Of a DNA stretch of 56,884 bases, positions 27,006-36,023 are shown piece after piece (position 1 is the first letter of the stretch; each line of letters starts with the position of its first letter). The position numbers and the translations under genes are program-made. Below the pieces are notes generated by a model. That model ran no database searches. It was not told where the DNA came from and was given only the letters and a program-made list of their open reading frames with translations. Source of the stretch: Dysgonomonas sp. 521 (GTDB lineage: Bacteria; Bacteroidota; Bacteroidia; Bacteroidales; Dysgonomonadaceae); contig NZ_QVMO01000017.1 of the NCBI RefSeq assembly GCF_010501055.1, forward strand, positions 1-56,884, given 5' to 3'.

Positions 27006-27282
27006 GGAACTCGACCCTCTTTTACACTCGCAACTCCGGCTGGCTGTTGTTTCCCTCCTGCTATCGGTAGAAGAGGCGGACTTTGTCTTTATCAGAGAGA
27101 AGACGGGCGCTACTGCGGGAAACCTGAGCGTACAGATAGAGAAACTTAGTGAAGCAGGCTATATTAACGTCCGGAAATTCATTGACGGGAAGAAGCCGCG
27201 TACTGTCTGCAAAATAACTAAAACAGGGATTGAAGCCTTTGATAAATATGTAAAAGCGCTGCAAGATTATATAAAGAAATAA
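26998..27282 (+). CDS. Small winged-helix transcriptional regulator
   Basis: 94 residues forming one winged-helix domain of the PF13601/ArsR-MarR-like type: HSQLRLAVVSLLLSVEEADF (helix 1-2), REKTGATAGNLSVQIEKLSEAGYI (helix-turn-helix) and VRKFIDGKKPRTVCKIT (wing), then a C-terminal helix for dimerisation. The family binds DNA as a dimer and often controls its own operon. The ATG overlaps the end of the membrane-protein gene (ATGTTTAA), implying coupled translation. An upstream-extended frame exists from 26959 but lies inside that gene. Confidence 0.88.
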   Translation: MFKELDPLLHSQLRLAVVSLLLSVEEADFVFIREKTGATAGNLSVQIEKLSEAGYINVRKFIDGKKPRTVCKITKTGIEAFDKYVKALQDYIKK

Positions 27283-27364
27283 GAATAATCGATAAACTAT
27301 ACCCCTATCTAAAATGTTATACCTAAATTAGATGCAGATTATTAACATTAAAATATAAATAATT

Positions 27365-27610
27365 ATGGGATTTATTTGGTGGATCATCATTGGTATAGCA
27401 GCAGGGTTCATTGCCGGAAAGATAATGAAAGGGAGCGGGTTCGGACTAATCATTAACCTTGTTGTCGGCATAGTAGGCGGTGTACTCGGAGGATGGATAT
27501 TCGGACTGTTGGGTATAGCTACAAGCAGTATTATCGGAAGTTTGGTTACTGCTGTAGTAGGCGCCGTAGTCCTGTTATGGATAGTATCCTTATTCAAAAA
27601 GAAAAGTTAG
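27365..27610 (+). CDS. GlsB/YeaQ/YmgE family stress membrane protein
   Basis: 81 residues with three hydrophobic helices and glycine-zipper motifs (GIAAGFIAGKIMKG, GIVGGVLGGWIFGLLG), the transglycosylase-associated protein pattern. Such proteins are small inner-membrane stress factors of unknown mechanism. It ends in KKKS. It is followed by a terminator, and no consensus promoter is visible in the 82 bp upstream, so it may be read from the preceding pair. Confidence 0.9.
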   Translation: MGFIWWIIIGIAAGFIAGKIMKGSGFGLIINLVVGIVGGVLGGWIFGLLGIATSSIIGSLVTAVVGAVVLLWIVSLFKKKS

Positions 27611-27637
27611 AACGATTCTAAATAACACATTTCATAG

Positions 27638-27667
27638 AAGGGCAATTACGATGTAATCGCCCTTTTT
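27638..27667 (+). terminator. Terminator between the GlsB-like gene and rlmD
   Basis: A 12-bp stem, AAGGGCAATTAC with GTAATCGCCCTT (one mismatch), followed by TTTTT. It lies between convergent genes and can serve both. Confidence 0.88.
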
Positions 27668-27673
27668 CTATTA

Positions 27674-29089
27674 TTACTTCTTCACCAGCAGAACCACATT
27701 CTCTACATGGTGCGTATGCGGGAACATATCCACAGGCTGAACTTTCTCCACCTTATATTTTTCGTCGAGCAATGACAGGTCGCGTGCCTGAGTAGCCGGA
27801 TTGCAACTTACATATACGATACGGTCGGGTTCGGCAAAAAGTATAGTCTTTATCACATCGTCGTGCATACCTGCGCGGGGCGGGTCGGTAATAATCACAT
27901 CGGGGCGGCCATGTTCGTTGATAAAGTCCTGTGTAAGTATATCCTTCATATCGCCGGCAAAGAACAAGGTATTGCCTATCCCGTTAATCTGCGAATTGAC
28001 CCTTGCGTCCAGAATAGCATCCTCAACATACTCTATCCCGATAACCTTTTTTGCCTTACCTGCTACAAAGTTGGCTATCGTGCCCGTTCCAGTATAGAGG
28101 TCATATACATGCTCATTACCTGTGAGTCCGGCAAAATCACGGGCTATCTTATACAGGTTGTATGCCTGCTCACTATTCGTCTGATAGAAAGACTTAGGCC
28201 CGATCTTAAACTTCAGTCCCTCCATTTCTTCATAGATGAAATCATTGCCCTTCCACACCAATACTTCCTGATCGGTAATGGTATCATTCGCTTTCTGATT
28301 TATGATATACAACAACGATGTTATCTGAGGAAACTCATCGGCGATGGCAGCCAGCAAGTCTTCACGTTGCTCTTTCTCATCGTCATAAAATACGGCTATC
28401 AGCATCAGTTCTCCGGTGGTGGACGTACGCACTATCATATTGCGCATCAGCCCTCCCCTGTTTCTCAGGTCGAAGAAAGTATAGTCTTTATCGTAACAAT
28501 ATTGCCGCACGAAATTGCGTATCCGGTTCGAAATATCATCCTGCAACCAGCACTTATTTATATCCAGTACTTTATCGAACATACCCGGAATATGAAACCC
28601 TACGGCATTCATATTCATGCTATCGAAACTTACTCCCGACTGTATTTGCTCTAGTGTCAGCCATTTCTTATTAGAGAAAGTATATTCCAGCTTATTCCGA
28701 TAAAACTGTGTCTTTTCAGAACCTAATATAGGCTGAATATCCGGCAAATCAACTTTTCCTATGCGAACGAGATTATCCATAACCTGCTTTTGCTTATATT
28801 TCAACTGCTCCGCATAAGGCAGTATCTGCCACTTACAGCCTCCACATATGCCAAAGTGTTCGCAAAAAGCTTCCGTACGATTGGGCGAATAAGAAATAAA
28901 GCGTACAGGTTTGCCCTCCGCATAATTATTCTTTTTACGGGTTAACTGCAAATCGACTACATCGCCCGGAACCACGTATGGTATAAATACCACCATATCG
29001 TTTACCTTAGCGATGGCTTTACCCTCTGCCGCTACATCTACAATCTCTACATTCTCTATTAACGGAAGTTCCTTTTTCTTTCTTGCCAT
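27674..29089 (-). CDS. rlmD: 23S rRNA (uracil-5-)-methyltransferase RlmD
   Basis: 471 residues. An N-terminal TRAM domain (about 10-65) is followed by the 4Fe-4S cluster cysteines CEHFGICGGCKWQ, then a SAM-dependent methyltransferase domain with DLYTGTGTIANFVA, TDPPRAGM and the catalytic cysteine in VYVSCNPATQ. It methylates a uridine of 23S rRNA (U1939 in E. coli numbering). The family includes RumA-like and RlmCD-like members, so the exact target is not fixed by sequence alone. It is a single gene converging on the stress membrane protein. Confidence 0.94.
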   Translation of the reverse strand: MARKKKELPLIENVEIVDVAAEGKAIAKVNDMVVFIPYVVPGDVVDLQLTRKKNNYAEGKPVRFISYSPNRTEAFCEHFGICGGCKWQILPYAEQLKYKQKQVMDNLVRIGKVDLPDIQPILGSEKTQFYRNKLEYTFSNKKWLTLEQIQSGVSFDSMNMNAVGFHIPGMFDKVLDINKCWLQDDISNRIRNFVRQYCYDKDYTFFDLRNRGGLMRNMIVRTSTTGELMLIAVFYDDEKEQREDLLAAIADEFPQITSLLYIINQKANDTITDQEVLVWKGNDFIYEEMEGLKFKIGPKSFYQTNSEQAYNLYKIARDFAGLTGNEHVYDLYTGTGTIANFVAGKAKKVIGIEYVEDAILDARVNSQINGIGNTLFFAGDMKDILTQDFINEHGRPDVIITDPPRAGMHDDVIKTILFAEPDRIVYVSCNPATQARDLSLLDEKYKVEKVQPVDMFPHTHHVENVVLLVKK

Positions 29090-29656
29090 ATTGGTTTTTT
29101 AATTGATCTGAAATGTGAGCAAAGATAATTCTAATTTTTCTTTTTAAAACAGTTTGTCAGCCTGTGTATTTATAAGAACCGAAAAAGTGACACCTACAAA
29201 AAAACACAGTACACTACCTATCAATTACTTATACATAAAAAGTGACAAAGGTGACTATTTTCAGTGTTTTTTATTGTTACCTTTTGTAGCCGTAATTTGC
29301 TTATGCAATTATTTCAAAGACTTCTTTATAATAGATAATTCTGAAAATATAAAATACACCTTTCGTCAATATTGTAATTTGCCTTTCTTCCACCTGCTAT
29401 CTTTCAGCTTTTTGCTTTCTACTTTCTACTTTATTTTATAACTTGCATTCGATTTTATTAGTCGTTTTCTTGCAATGGCATAGTTCGAGTAAACTTGATT
29501 CTGACCTCATTGCTTAACGAAAACGTTCAATATTATTAGTCGTTTTGCGAGACTCGGCATAACATGAATTTCCAATTTAGTTCTGCTCTCGCTACTTAAA
29601 ACGTTGGTTTTACAAAAGCCGTTTTACCTATACAGATCATTAAAAAGCAAAGTATT
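29090..29656. other. Gene-free spacer, 567 bp, rich in repeats
   Basis: It holds family A copy 2 (29237-29290), two copies of the ATTAGTCGTTTT word (about 29458 and 29537; the second is followed by GCGAGACTCGGCATAACATG, as at 2887), and AACGAAAACGTT between them. Short open frames here start inside repeats and look non-coding. No consensus promoter for the oxidoreductase gene was recognised. Confidence 0.6.
29237..29290. repeat. Dispersed hairpin repeat, family A copy 2
   Basis: AAAAAGTGACAAAGGTGAC faces TTGTTACCTTTTG. The tail AATTATTTCAAAGACTTCT (about 29308) resembles the tails after copies 3 and 4. Confidence 0.7.
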
Positions 29657-32482
29657 ATGTTACCTGCTAATTATCAGCGATTAAAAGAAATATTGTCAAA
29701 GACCATACCGTCGAAACGGATTATTACAAACCCGCTGCAACTTCTTGCTTACGGTACCGACGCCAGTTTTTACCGGCTGATACCGAAAATAGTGGTGCAG
29801 GTACATACCGAAGAAGAAGCTGTGGAAGTGATACGCCAAACGGGCAGGCTGAACATTCCCGTAACATACCGCGCGGCAGGCACAAGCCTTTCGGGGCAGG
29901 CAATAACAGACTCTGTACTGATGGTAGCGACACACGAATGGCGCAAATATACCATACTGGATGATACCGCCCTGAAAGTGAAGCTGCAACCGGGAATTAC
30001 CGGAGCACGGGCAAATATCTACCTGCAACCCTTCGGACGTAAAATAGGACCCGACCCCGCGTCTATCAACGCGGCAATGATAGGCGGTATCGCCGCCAAC
30101 AATGCCAGCGGCATGTGTTGCGGTACCGACCAGAACTCGTATAAGACAATAGCCGATATACGCATAGTGCTCTATGACGGCACCATCCTCGATACCGCAG
30201 ATGAAAAGAGCAAAAAGGACTTTACGGCAAAGCACCCCGAAATCATCCAAGGGATAGAAAAACTGCGTGACGATATAAAAGCCGATGCAACCCTTACGGA
30301 ACGTATCAAACAGAAATATAAAATAAAGAATACCACAGGATACAGCATCAACGCGCTGGTAGACTATGAAGACCCCTTCGACATTATCAAGCACCTGATG
30401 ATAGGTTCGGAAGGCACGCTTGCCTTTACCTCCGATATTACCTACTATACGGTAGTCGACGAAAAGTACAAGGCCTGTACCCTGATGATATACGACACCA
30501 TAGAAAAAGCCTGCGATGTAGTTCCCTTGCTGAAACAGACGCCTGTATCGGCTGTGGAATTGCTCGACAGGGATTCGATACGTTCTATAGAGGACGACCC
30601 CGAAGCACCCGCCTATTTCCGTACATTGCCCGAAACGGCCTGCCTGTTGCTTGTTGAGATACAGGCTGACAACCAGCAGATAATGGACGAGAAAGAAGCC
30701 GCTATCCGAAAAGCTGTGGAGTCTATCCCAACCATGCAACCTTATAAGTTTACCTCCGACCCGAAAGAATACAATTTCAACTGGAAAGCCCGCAAAGGCT
30801 TGCTGTCCTCCATAGGCGGGCTGCGCAAGACAGGTACTACCTGCCTGATAGAAGACGTGGCTTTTCCTATACAGCGGATAGGCGAAGCCTGTGTTGCGCT
30901 GAAAGACCTGTTCAGACGCTCGGGATATACCGATGCCGTACTGTATGGACACGCACTGGACGGAAACTTCCATCTGGTATTCTCTCAGGACTTTAACAGC
31001 CCGAGCGAAGTGCAACGATACGCCGATATGATGGACGAACTGGCGGATATTGTTGTCAACAAGTTTGACGGCTCGCTGAAAGCGGAACATGGTACAGGAC
31101 GCAATATGGCTCCGTTTGTAGAAAAGGAATGGGGAGAAGCGGCTTATAAAATCATGCTCAGGATAAAGGATATATTCGACCCGCATAAGCTTATCAATCC
31201 AGGTGTAATCATCAATGAAAACCCGAAGATACATCTCGAAAACCTGAAACCGTTGCCTGCCGCCGATGAGATAATAGACAAGTGCATGGAATGTGGCTTC
31301 TGCGAGCCGAACTGTGTAGCGGAGGGGCTTACACTGTCGCCGCGCCAACGCATCGTTATCGCCCGCGAGATAGCCCGCCTGAAGGCTATGGGTGAAGACC
31401 CGGCACGGCTGAAACAGATGCTGCACGATGCCAAATATTATTCGGACGAAACCTGCGCCACGGACGGGTTGTGCGGATTGGTATGTCCGGTAAAGATAGA
31501 CACAGGCAAGTTTATCAAACATGTGCGCCATCAGGAATCCTCCGATACAGCCAAAAGTGTGGCTTCTTATATAGGCAACCGCATGGCGGGGACGACCTCC
31601 GTATTGAGGGGAGGGCTTAATTTCGTACATTTCTTCCACTCCATACTGGGCGACACCCTGATGGGCGGTATTGCCTCGGCTATGCGTACCGTATCGTTCA
31701 AAGCCATCCCGAAATGGAACAAGGATATGCCACAGGGTGGCCGTAAGATAAAAGATTCGATAGTGAACGAAGGGCAGCCGGATAAGGTGGTTTACTTTCC
31801 GTCCTGTATCAACCGTTCGATGGGAAAATCGAAGGGCTACGACAAAGACGACGTAGAACTGACCCGCAAAACACAGGAACTGCTGCAACGCGCCGGCTTT
31901 ACCATCATCTACCCCGAAGGCATCAACAGCCTGTGCTGCGGCATGGCGTTCAGCAGCAAGGGGCTGAAAGAAGAGGGCGCACGCAAGTCGAAAGAACTGG
32001 AAGATGCGCTGCTGAAAGCATCTGACAACGGCAGGTATCCGGTGCTGTTCGATATGAGTCCTTGCTTCTATACTTTCCATGAGGCTTACCAGAATAAAGA
32101 CCTGAAGATATATGACCCGATAGAGTTTATGCTCGACTTTGTGATGCCAAAACTACAGGTAAAACATCCACGCGACATAGTAACGGTATTCCCCGTATGC
32201 TCGGTAAAGAAAATAGGTATGGAGCAAAAACTGTTGCAACTGGCTAAAATGTGCTCAAAGGAGGTCGCCTTTGTAGAAAGCAACTGTTGCGGCTTTGCGG
32301 GAGACAGGGGCTTCACCTATCCCGAACTGAACGAACACGGGCAAAGGCACCTGAACGAACAGATACCGTCCGACTGCAAAGACGGATATTCTACCAGCCG
32401 CACCTGTGAAATCGGGATGAGCGAATATAGCGATATCAACTTTAAGTCGATATTTTATCTGATTGATGAGGTAACGAGGTAG
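29657..32482 (+). CDS. FAD and Fe-S cluster oxidoreductase (GlcD-GlpC type fusion)
   Basis: 941 residues. It begins with a PCMH-type FAD domain (IPVTYRAAGTSLSGQAITD, GGIAANNASGM) and an FAD-oxidase C-terminal domain (VLYGHALDGNFHLVFSQD). Ferredoxin cysteines follow at CMECGFCEPNC (from Cys543) and CATDGLCGLVCPVK (from Cys600), then two CCG cysteine-rich domains (SLCCGMAFSS, NCCGFAGDRG). This fits the D-lactate or D-2-hydroxyacid dehydrogenases that pass electrons to quinone; the substrate cannot be told from sequence. No membrane helices are seen. It is a single gene, unusually GC-rich for the window. Confidence 0.92.
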   Translation: MLPANYQRLKEILSKTIPSKRIITNPLQLLAYGTDASFYRLIPKIVVQVHTEEEAVEVIRQTGRLNIPVTYRAAGTSLSGQAITDSVLMVATHEWRKYTILDDTALKVKLQPGITGARANIYLQPFGRKIGPDPASINAAMIGGIAANNASGMCCGTDQNSYKTIADIRIVLYDGTILDTADEKSKKDFTAKHPEIIQGIEKLRDDIKADATLTERIKQKYKIKNTTGYSINALVDYEDPFDIIKHLMIGSEGTLAFTSDITYYTVVDEKYKACTLMIYDTIEKACDVVPLLKQTPVSAVELLDRDSIRSIEDDPEAPAYFRTLPETACLLLVEIQADNQQIMDEKEAAIRKAVESIPTMQPYKFTSDPKEYNFNWKARKGLLSSIGGLRKTGTTCLIEDVAFPIQRIGEACVALKDLFRRSGYTDAVLYGHALDGNFHLVFSQDFNSPSEVQRYADMMDELADIVVNKFDGSLKAEHGTGRNMAPFVEKEWGEAAYKIMLRIKDIFDPHKLINPGVIINENPKIHLENLKPLPAADEIIDKCMECGFCEPNCVAEGLTLSPRQRIVIAREIARLKAMGEDPARLKQMLHDAKYYSDETCATDGLCGLVCPVKIDTGKFIKHVRHQESSDTAKSVASYIGNRMAGTTSVLRGGLNFVHFFHSILGDTLMGGIASAMRTVSFKAIPKWNKDMPQGGRKIKDSIVNEGQPDKVVYFPSCINRSMGKSKGYDKDDVELTRKTQELLQRAGFTIIYPEGINSLCCGMAFSSKGLKEEGARKSKELEDALLKASDNGRYPVLFDMSPCFYTFHEAYQNKDLKIYDPIEFMLDFVMPKLQVKHPRDIVTVFPVCSVKKIGMEQKLLQLAKMCSKEVAFVESNCCGFAGDRGFTYPELNEHGQRHLNEQIPSDCKDGYSTSRTCEIGMSEYSDINFKSIFYLIDEVTR

Positions 32483-32517
32483 GTAAAATAAGTCCACCCT
32501 TAACACACCATAATGAT

Positions 32518-33498
32518 ATGAAATTTAGATTGTTTTATAGCCTGCTTTTATTGTTGGTTCTAATATCCTGTATCGATGGTAACAGTCAGGAGAAAGATAA
32601 ATCATTCAGTCCTCTGGTGACATACTCTAAACATTATAAAGAAGTCCACTTTGGCAACGATTCCGTTTATTATTACCAAAAGAAAGATAGTGTTCTTGAA
32701 AAGATAATATATAAAACGGATATAATCACAGATAGCCCCATCATCAAAAAATTTTATCCTACGGGCGAACAGGAAATGATTGTATACCATGCTGATTCAA
32801 CTATGTATGGTGTATTGCGTTATAAATCTTTCTTTAAATCAGGAAAGTTGCAGGCTGTAGCTTATACTCAAAAAGAAGATACTTCCTTTGCCCATGATGA
32901 ACACTATGACTTTGTAAGGACTGATTCGCTGATTATTTATGCTGAAGATGGGTCGGAAAAAAGAATTGGAAACGTAACTTATACAGATAAAGATAGCTAT
33001 CTTACTGGGATGACGTATCAGACTTACCACGGAGTATGGAGAACATACAATGCCGATGGTATACTCATTGAGGAAGATATCCCGCTAGATGGTGAAGGCT
33101 ATGGAAATCCGCAAAAGGCATACAAAAGTTACTATACAAACGGCCAACTAAAAAGCTACCATATACAAGGAGACATGTATGCGGGCGGGGTAGGCTTAGA
33201 GTATCTGAAATATGACTCATTGGGAAATAAAGTAGAACACGCAACTTTCGAACATCTTTATCCTGAGTGGGGTCAGAGCTACAACGATACCTTCAGCATT
33301 AGTACTATAAAGGAATACTACCCAAATGGCAAAATGAAATCGATAAAAAAAGAAAAAGCATTTGCTCAAAGCGAAGGTTATAAATGTGGAAAATGGATAT
33401 ACTACGATAATAAAGGAAATATTACACGAACTGAAACTTATGGCGATTGCTATAATTTTGAATTGGAGGAAGAATTCAGGCAGGAATATGAAGAATAA
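32518..33498 (+). CDS. YwqK-like MORN-repeat lipoprotein
   Basis: 326 residues. A signal peptide ends in a lipobox (LVLISC), so it is probably a membrane-anchored lipoprotein. The body contains repeats of the YwqK/MORN-variant type: KKFYPTGEQEMIVY, YYTNGQLKSYHIQG, KEYYPNGKMKSI and KWIYYDNKGNITRTE. In other bacteria such proteins are annotated as antitoxins or immunity proteins, but the repeat itself is not diagnostic. The gene is AT-rich, unlike the oxidoreductase before it. The next gene, a HEAT protein, follows after 6 bp. Confidence 0.78.
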   Translation: MKFRLFYSLLLLLVLISCIDGNSQEKDKSFSPLVTYSKHYKEVHFGNDSVYYYQKKDSVLEKIIYKTDIITDSPIIKKFYPTGEQEMIVYHADSTMYGVLRYKSFFKSGKLQAVAYTQKEDTSFAHDEHYDFVRTDSLIIYAEDGSEKRIGNVTYTDKDSYLTGMTYQTYHGVWRTYNADGILIEEDIPLDGEGYGNPQKAYKSYYTNGQLKSYHIQGDMYAGGVGLEYLKYDSLGNKVEHATFEHLYPEWGQSYNDTFSISTIKEYYPNGKMKSIKKEKAFAQSEGYKCGKWIYYDNKGNITRTETYGDCYNFELEEEFRQEYEE

Positions 33499-33504
33499 GA
33501 TATA

Positions 33505-34449
33505 ATGGATAATTATTTAACAGACCTGATTAGCCGCTTGTCGGATAGAAGTGATTGGGGAATAATAAAGAACAGTGGAGATTCTATTTCCTTTAAGGCA
33601 CACAGGGAGGCTGAGAAAATAACAGATTCAGGCTATATTCCTCAGTTAATAGGATATATTGAGGTTGAAAAAAAGAAGGAAAGAAGAGATAGCGCTTATT
33701 TTATACTAGGTAAAATAGCTAAAAATCTACAAGATGAGAAAGTTGCTGAATTTCTGATAAACCGCATCCCGGAAGAGAAAAATGAAAACATACTAAGTTC
33801 GATGTTGGATAGGCTTGCAGATTTACCAAAGCCCGCCTGTCTCGACTTAACATTACTTCTTGATGCAACCCGGGATAAAAGACGTTATGTACGCTGGAGC
33901 GCCATTTCAGCTTTGGATAATACAAATAATCCGAAAGCAGAGGACCGTTTGATAGAAATCCTTCAAAACCCGGAAGATGATTATGATCTTACAAGAGCAA
34001 ATGCGACGTTATCACGTATAGGTTCCTCAAAAAGCCTTCCTCATCTGGAAAAGCTGATTACCTATAAAATAATGGATGTAGCTTATAGTGCTCTGAATGC
34101 AATGGTGGAAATAGCAGATGAGTCATATTTGCCATTGTTTGTAAAGCAGTTAACTAAAGGAAAATTGAAATCGGTTGCTATCGAAGGTGTTGTAAGGTAT
34201 GGAAGGGAAGATGTTATTCCTGTTGTCATAAAGAGGATAAAGGAGCTGGTTGCCAAGCAAAGGAAATATCAGACGATTATCCATAAAGGTCAAACTGATC
34301 TAATGGTGGGAATGGAATTTCTTGTTACTTATTCTAAAGATTATAAATATATTAGGGATTTATATAATATACTGACTACGAAGAAGAGCGGATTATTATT
34401 TGATATAGAAAAAGAGTGGCTGGAAAGCCACTCTGAGATGTTTATATAA
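33505..34449 (+). CDS. HEAT-repeat protein
   Basis: 314 residues made of tandem helical pairs, for example RRDSAYFILGKIAKNLQD, KRRYVRWSAISALDNTNNP, YDLTRANATLSRIGSSKSLP and MDVAYSALNAMVEIADESYL, the PBS/HEAT-like pattern. There is no signal peptide, so it is cytoplasmic. HEAT proteins serve as binding scaffolds, including as immunity proteins next to polymorphic toxins. No toxin gene is present. It shares AT-rich composition and a 6-bp spacing with the YwqK-like gene, so the two were probably acquired together. Confidence 0.78.
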   Translation: MDNYLTDLISRLSDRSDWGIIKNSGDSISFKAHREAEKITDSGYIPQLIGYIEVEKKKERRDSAYFILGKIAKNLQDEKVAEFLINRIPEEKNENILSSMLDRLADLPKPACLDLTLLLDATRDKRRYVRWSAISALDNTNNPKAEDRLIEILQNPEDDYDLTRANATLSRIGSSKSLPHLEKLITYKIMDVAYSALNAMVEIADESYLPLFVKQLTKGKLKSVAIEGVVRYGREDVIPVVIKRIKELVAKQRKYQTIIHKGQTDLMVGMEFLVTYSKDYKYIRDLYNILTTKKSGLLFDIEKEWLESHSEMFI

Positions 34450-34703
34450 TGTTTAAGGAATCAAATATTTTGTATTATTTTGTTCATTAACTATGAGCCA
34501 TTTCTTTGATTAACAGATAAATAAACGCCATGTCTGGAAATAAATAATCAGACTTGATAAACTCTTTTATATGCAAGACTGTTATTAATGCGAATCAGTA
34601 TTTGCTTTTGTTTAAATTATATGTTCTTTTATCTTATGATAAATACTATCTCAGTCTAAATACATTAGTGGCAGCTCGCTACTGCCGCGCCCTCCCGGGC
34701 TTG

Positions 34704-35133
34704 TCCTTCCTTTTGGCATTGCCCAAAAGGAAGCAAAAGGCTAGTGCTTCGTTCCTCGGCGACCCACCAACGGCTTGCCGGCTAAACGGGACGAAACTCG
34801 CCTGCGGCTCGGACAACATCCCGTTTCACACCGTCTGCACCGGGTGGGTACCCCGCCTGCGGAACAGATGCACGGAGTCGCAACGCAATATCAAGACAGA
34901 GGATAGACCCTGCAAATCAGGCGTCAGCCAGCGCCGTTAGCAAGCGTACGGGGTACCCACCCGGTGCAGGCGGCGTAGAATGAAGTGCGGGCGCTTTTAA
35001 GCATCGTCTGCCAATTATTGCAATGATGAATCTTTCATCACTTCATTCAGCCGGCAAGCCGATGGTGGGTCGTACGGCGAAGCGGGGCGCAATGCTTTTT
35101 TGCTTACTTTTGGAGCTTTGGCCAAAAGTAAGG
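34704..35133. repeat. Large GC-rich nested inverted repeat
   Basis: This fills much of the 795-bp gene-free stretch 34450-35244. The outer arms (about 34704-34785 and 35049-35133) share CGACCCACCA and CGGCTTGCCGGCT in inverse order, and each carries its own CTTTTGG/CCAAAAG hairpin. The inner arms are a perfect 19-bp pair, 34836-34854 with 34950-34968. The GC content is far above the surrounding DNA. An open frame through it (34554-34940) looks like an artefact. It is probably a repetitive element of Bacteroidetes genomes; its transposing agent is unknown. The flanks of the stretch hold no recognised signal. Confidence 0.75.
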
Positions 35134-35244
35134 TAAGCAATCTGCGATTGCGCGCAGAATAAAAAATAATTGAACGATTATATTAATCATATTTTCAACT
35201 ACTGATTGACAGTATTCATATTATATAACTAATACACTTAACTT

Positions 35245-35412
35245 ATGAAAACTAAAAAGACAGTCTTTTTACTACTATCTCTTATTCTTATTATGGGTTG
35301 TTCATCATGCCGTACAGTGAACACAAACAAAAATGGTATTCCTCCGGGACAAATGAAAAAGATAACAGGTAGTAAATCTGCTGCACCTTATGCTCCGGGA
35401 CATAATAAATAA
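35245..35412 (+). CDS. Small PPGQ-motif lipoprotein
   Basis: 55 residues. The signal sequence ends in a lipobox (LIMGC, lipidated Cys19), followed by SSCRTVNTNKNG and a conserved-looking C-terminus, IPPGQMKKITGSKSAAPYAPG. Proteins with this PPGQ...SAKxYAPG ending occur in Bacteroidetes and are sometimes labelled quinol oxidase subunit 4, a name with little support. It lies 65 bp upstream of the HYC_CC_PP gene and is probably co-transcribed with it and the TonB-dependent receptor. Start chosen at the only ATG. Confidence 0.75.
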   Translation: MKTKKTVFLLLSLILIMGCSSCRTVNTNKNGIPPGQMKKITGSKSAAPYAPGHNK

Positions 35413-35477
35413 AATTTATTAATCACATCTTAATATTTTGCCTGGTAAATAATAACATTTAAATTTGCCATAGGAAT

Positions 35478-35939
35478 ATGAAAAAGTTTGCTCAACGATT
35501 TATCCTGTTAATTGCCGCTGCAACTGTATTTTTTACTGGTGCGGGGGTAACAATTATAAATTACTGCTGCACATCCTGCAGCGGGCAAACCCTCTTTATG
35601 ACAGAGCAGCACATCTGTTGTGTGCAGGAAAACGATGACATTAAAGCCGGAAGCTGTTGTTCCGAAAAGGAAATGTCGCATGATGCCTGCGAAAGTGACA
35701 GCAATTTTACAAAGGACACACATTGTACCGCGTCACGCCTGTCAATAGATATTGACGCATCGTCATTCAGGCCGCATGTAGCTATTCCGTTTGTATGGAT
35801 TTCAGATGCTTTTCCGGTTCTGTCGGCGTCCATCATCCCTGTAAAGACGGAATATGCCGGCGACTACACATCATTCCGATCTCCACCCGGCATTCCTCCA
35901 AGGGAGTACCTCTCCTTTATCAGAATTCTTATAATTTGA
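35478..35939 (+). CDS. HYC_CC_PP family Cys-rich protein
   Basis: 153 residues. An N-terminal hydrophobic signal or anchor (about 7-28) is followed by nine cysteines: Cys30, 31, 34, 48, 49, 60, 61, 71 and 83, including HICC and SCCSEKEMSH. It ends with FRSPPGIPPREYLSFIRILII, the PP motif that names the family. The first motif reads NYCC rather than HYC. Paired cysteines with nearby histidines suggest metal binding in the periplasm. In Bacteroidetes these genes often sit beside TonB-dependent receptors and copper proteins (recalled), and here the receptor follows directly. Confidence 0.85.
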   Translation: MKKFAQRFILLIAAATVFFTGAGVTIINYCCTSCSGQTLFMTEQHICCVQENDDIKAGSCCSEKEMSHDACESDSNFTKDTHCTASRLSIDIDASSFRPHVAIPFVWISDAFPVLSASIIPVKTEYAGDYTSFRSPPGIPPREYLSFIRILII

Positions 35940-36023
35940 TTTATAATACATATCTGTTGGTTGTGTATCAGTGTGATATACAGCAAAATTGCTATTGTAT
36001 TAAATAAACAAACTATAAGAAAA

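Noticed and set aside
29154..29441. 95-codon frame before the oxidoreductase
   Set aside because: It lies across repeat DNA and ends in a low-complexity Phe/Leu/Ser tail without a family match.
29696..32080. Open frame of about 794 codons on the strand opposite the FAD/Fe-S oxidoreductase
   Set aside because: It mirrors a GC-rich coding region. The protein has no domain and odd composition, while the plus-strand product has full family motifs.
34554..34940. 128-codon frame running into the GC-rich inverted repeat
   Set aside because: It begins in AT-rich spacer and its body is the repeat arm. No family or ribosome-binding context.
35245..35412. Calling the small lipoprotein a true quinol oxidase subunit
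   Set aside because: The name circulates in annotation, but the protein has no transmembrane domain after its signal sequence and no oxidase genes are nearby.
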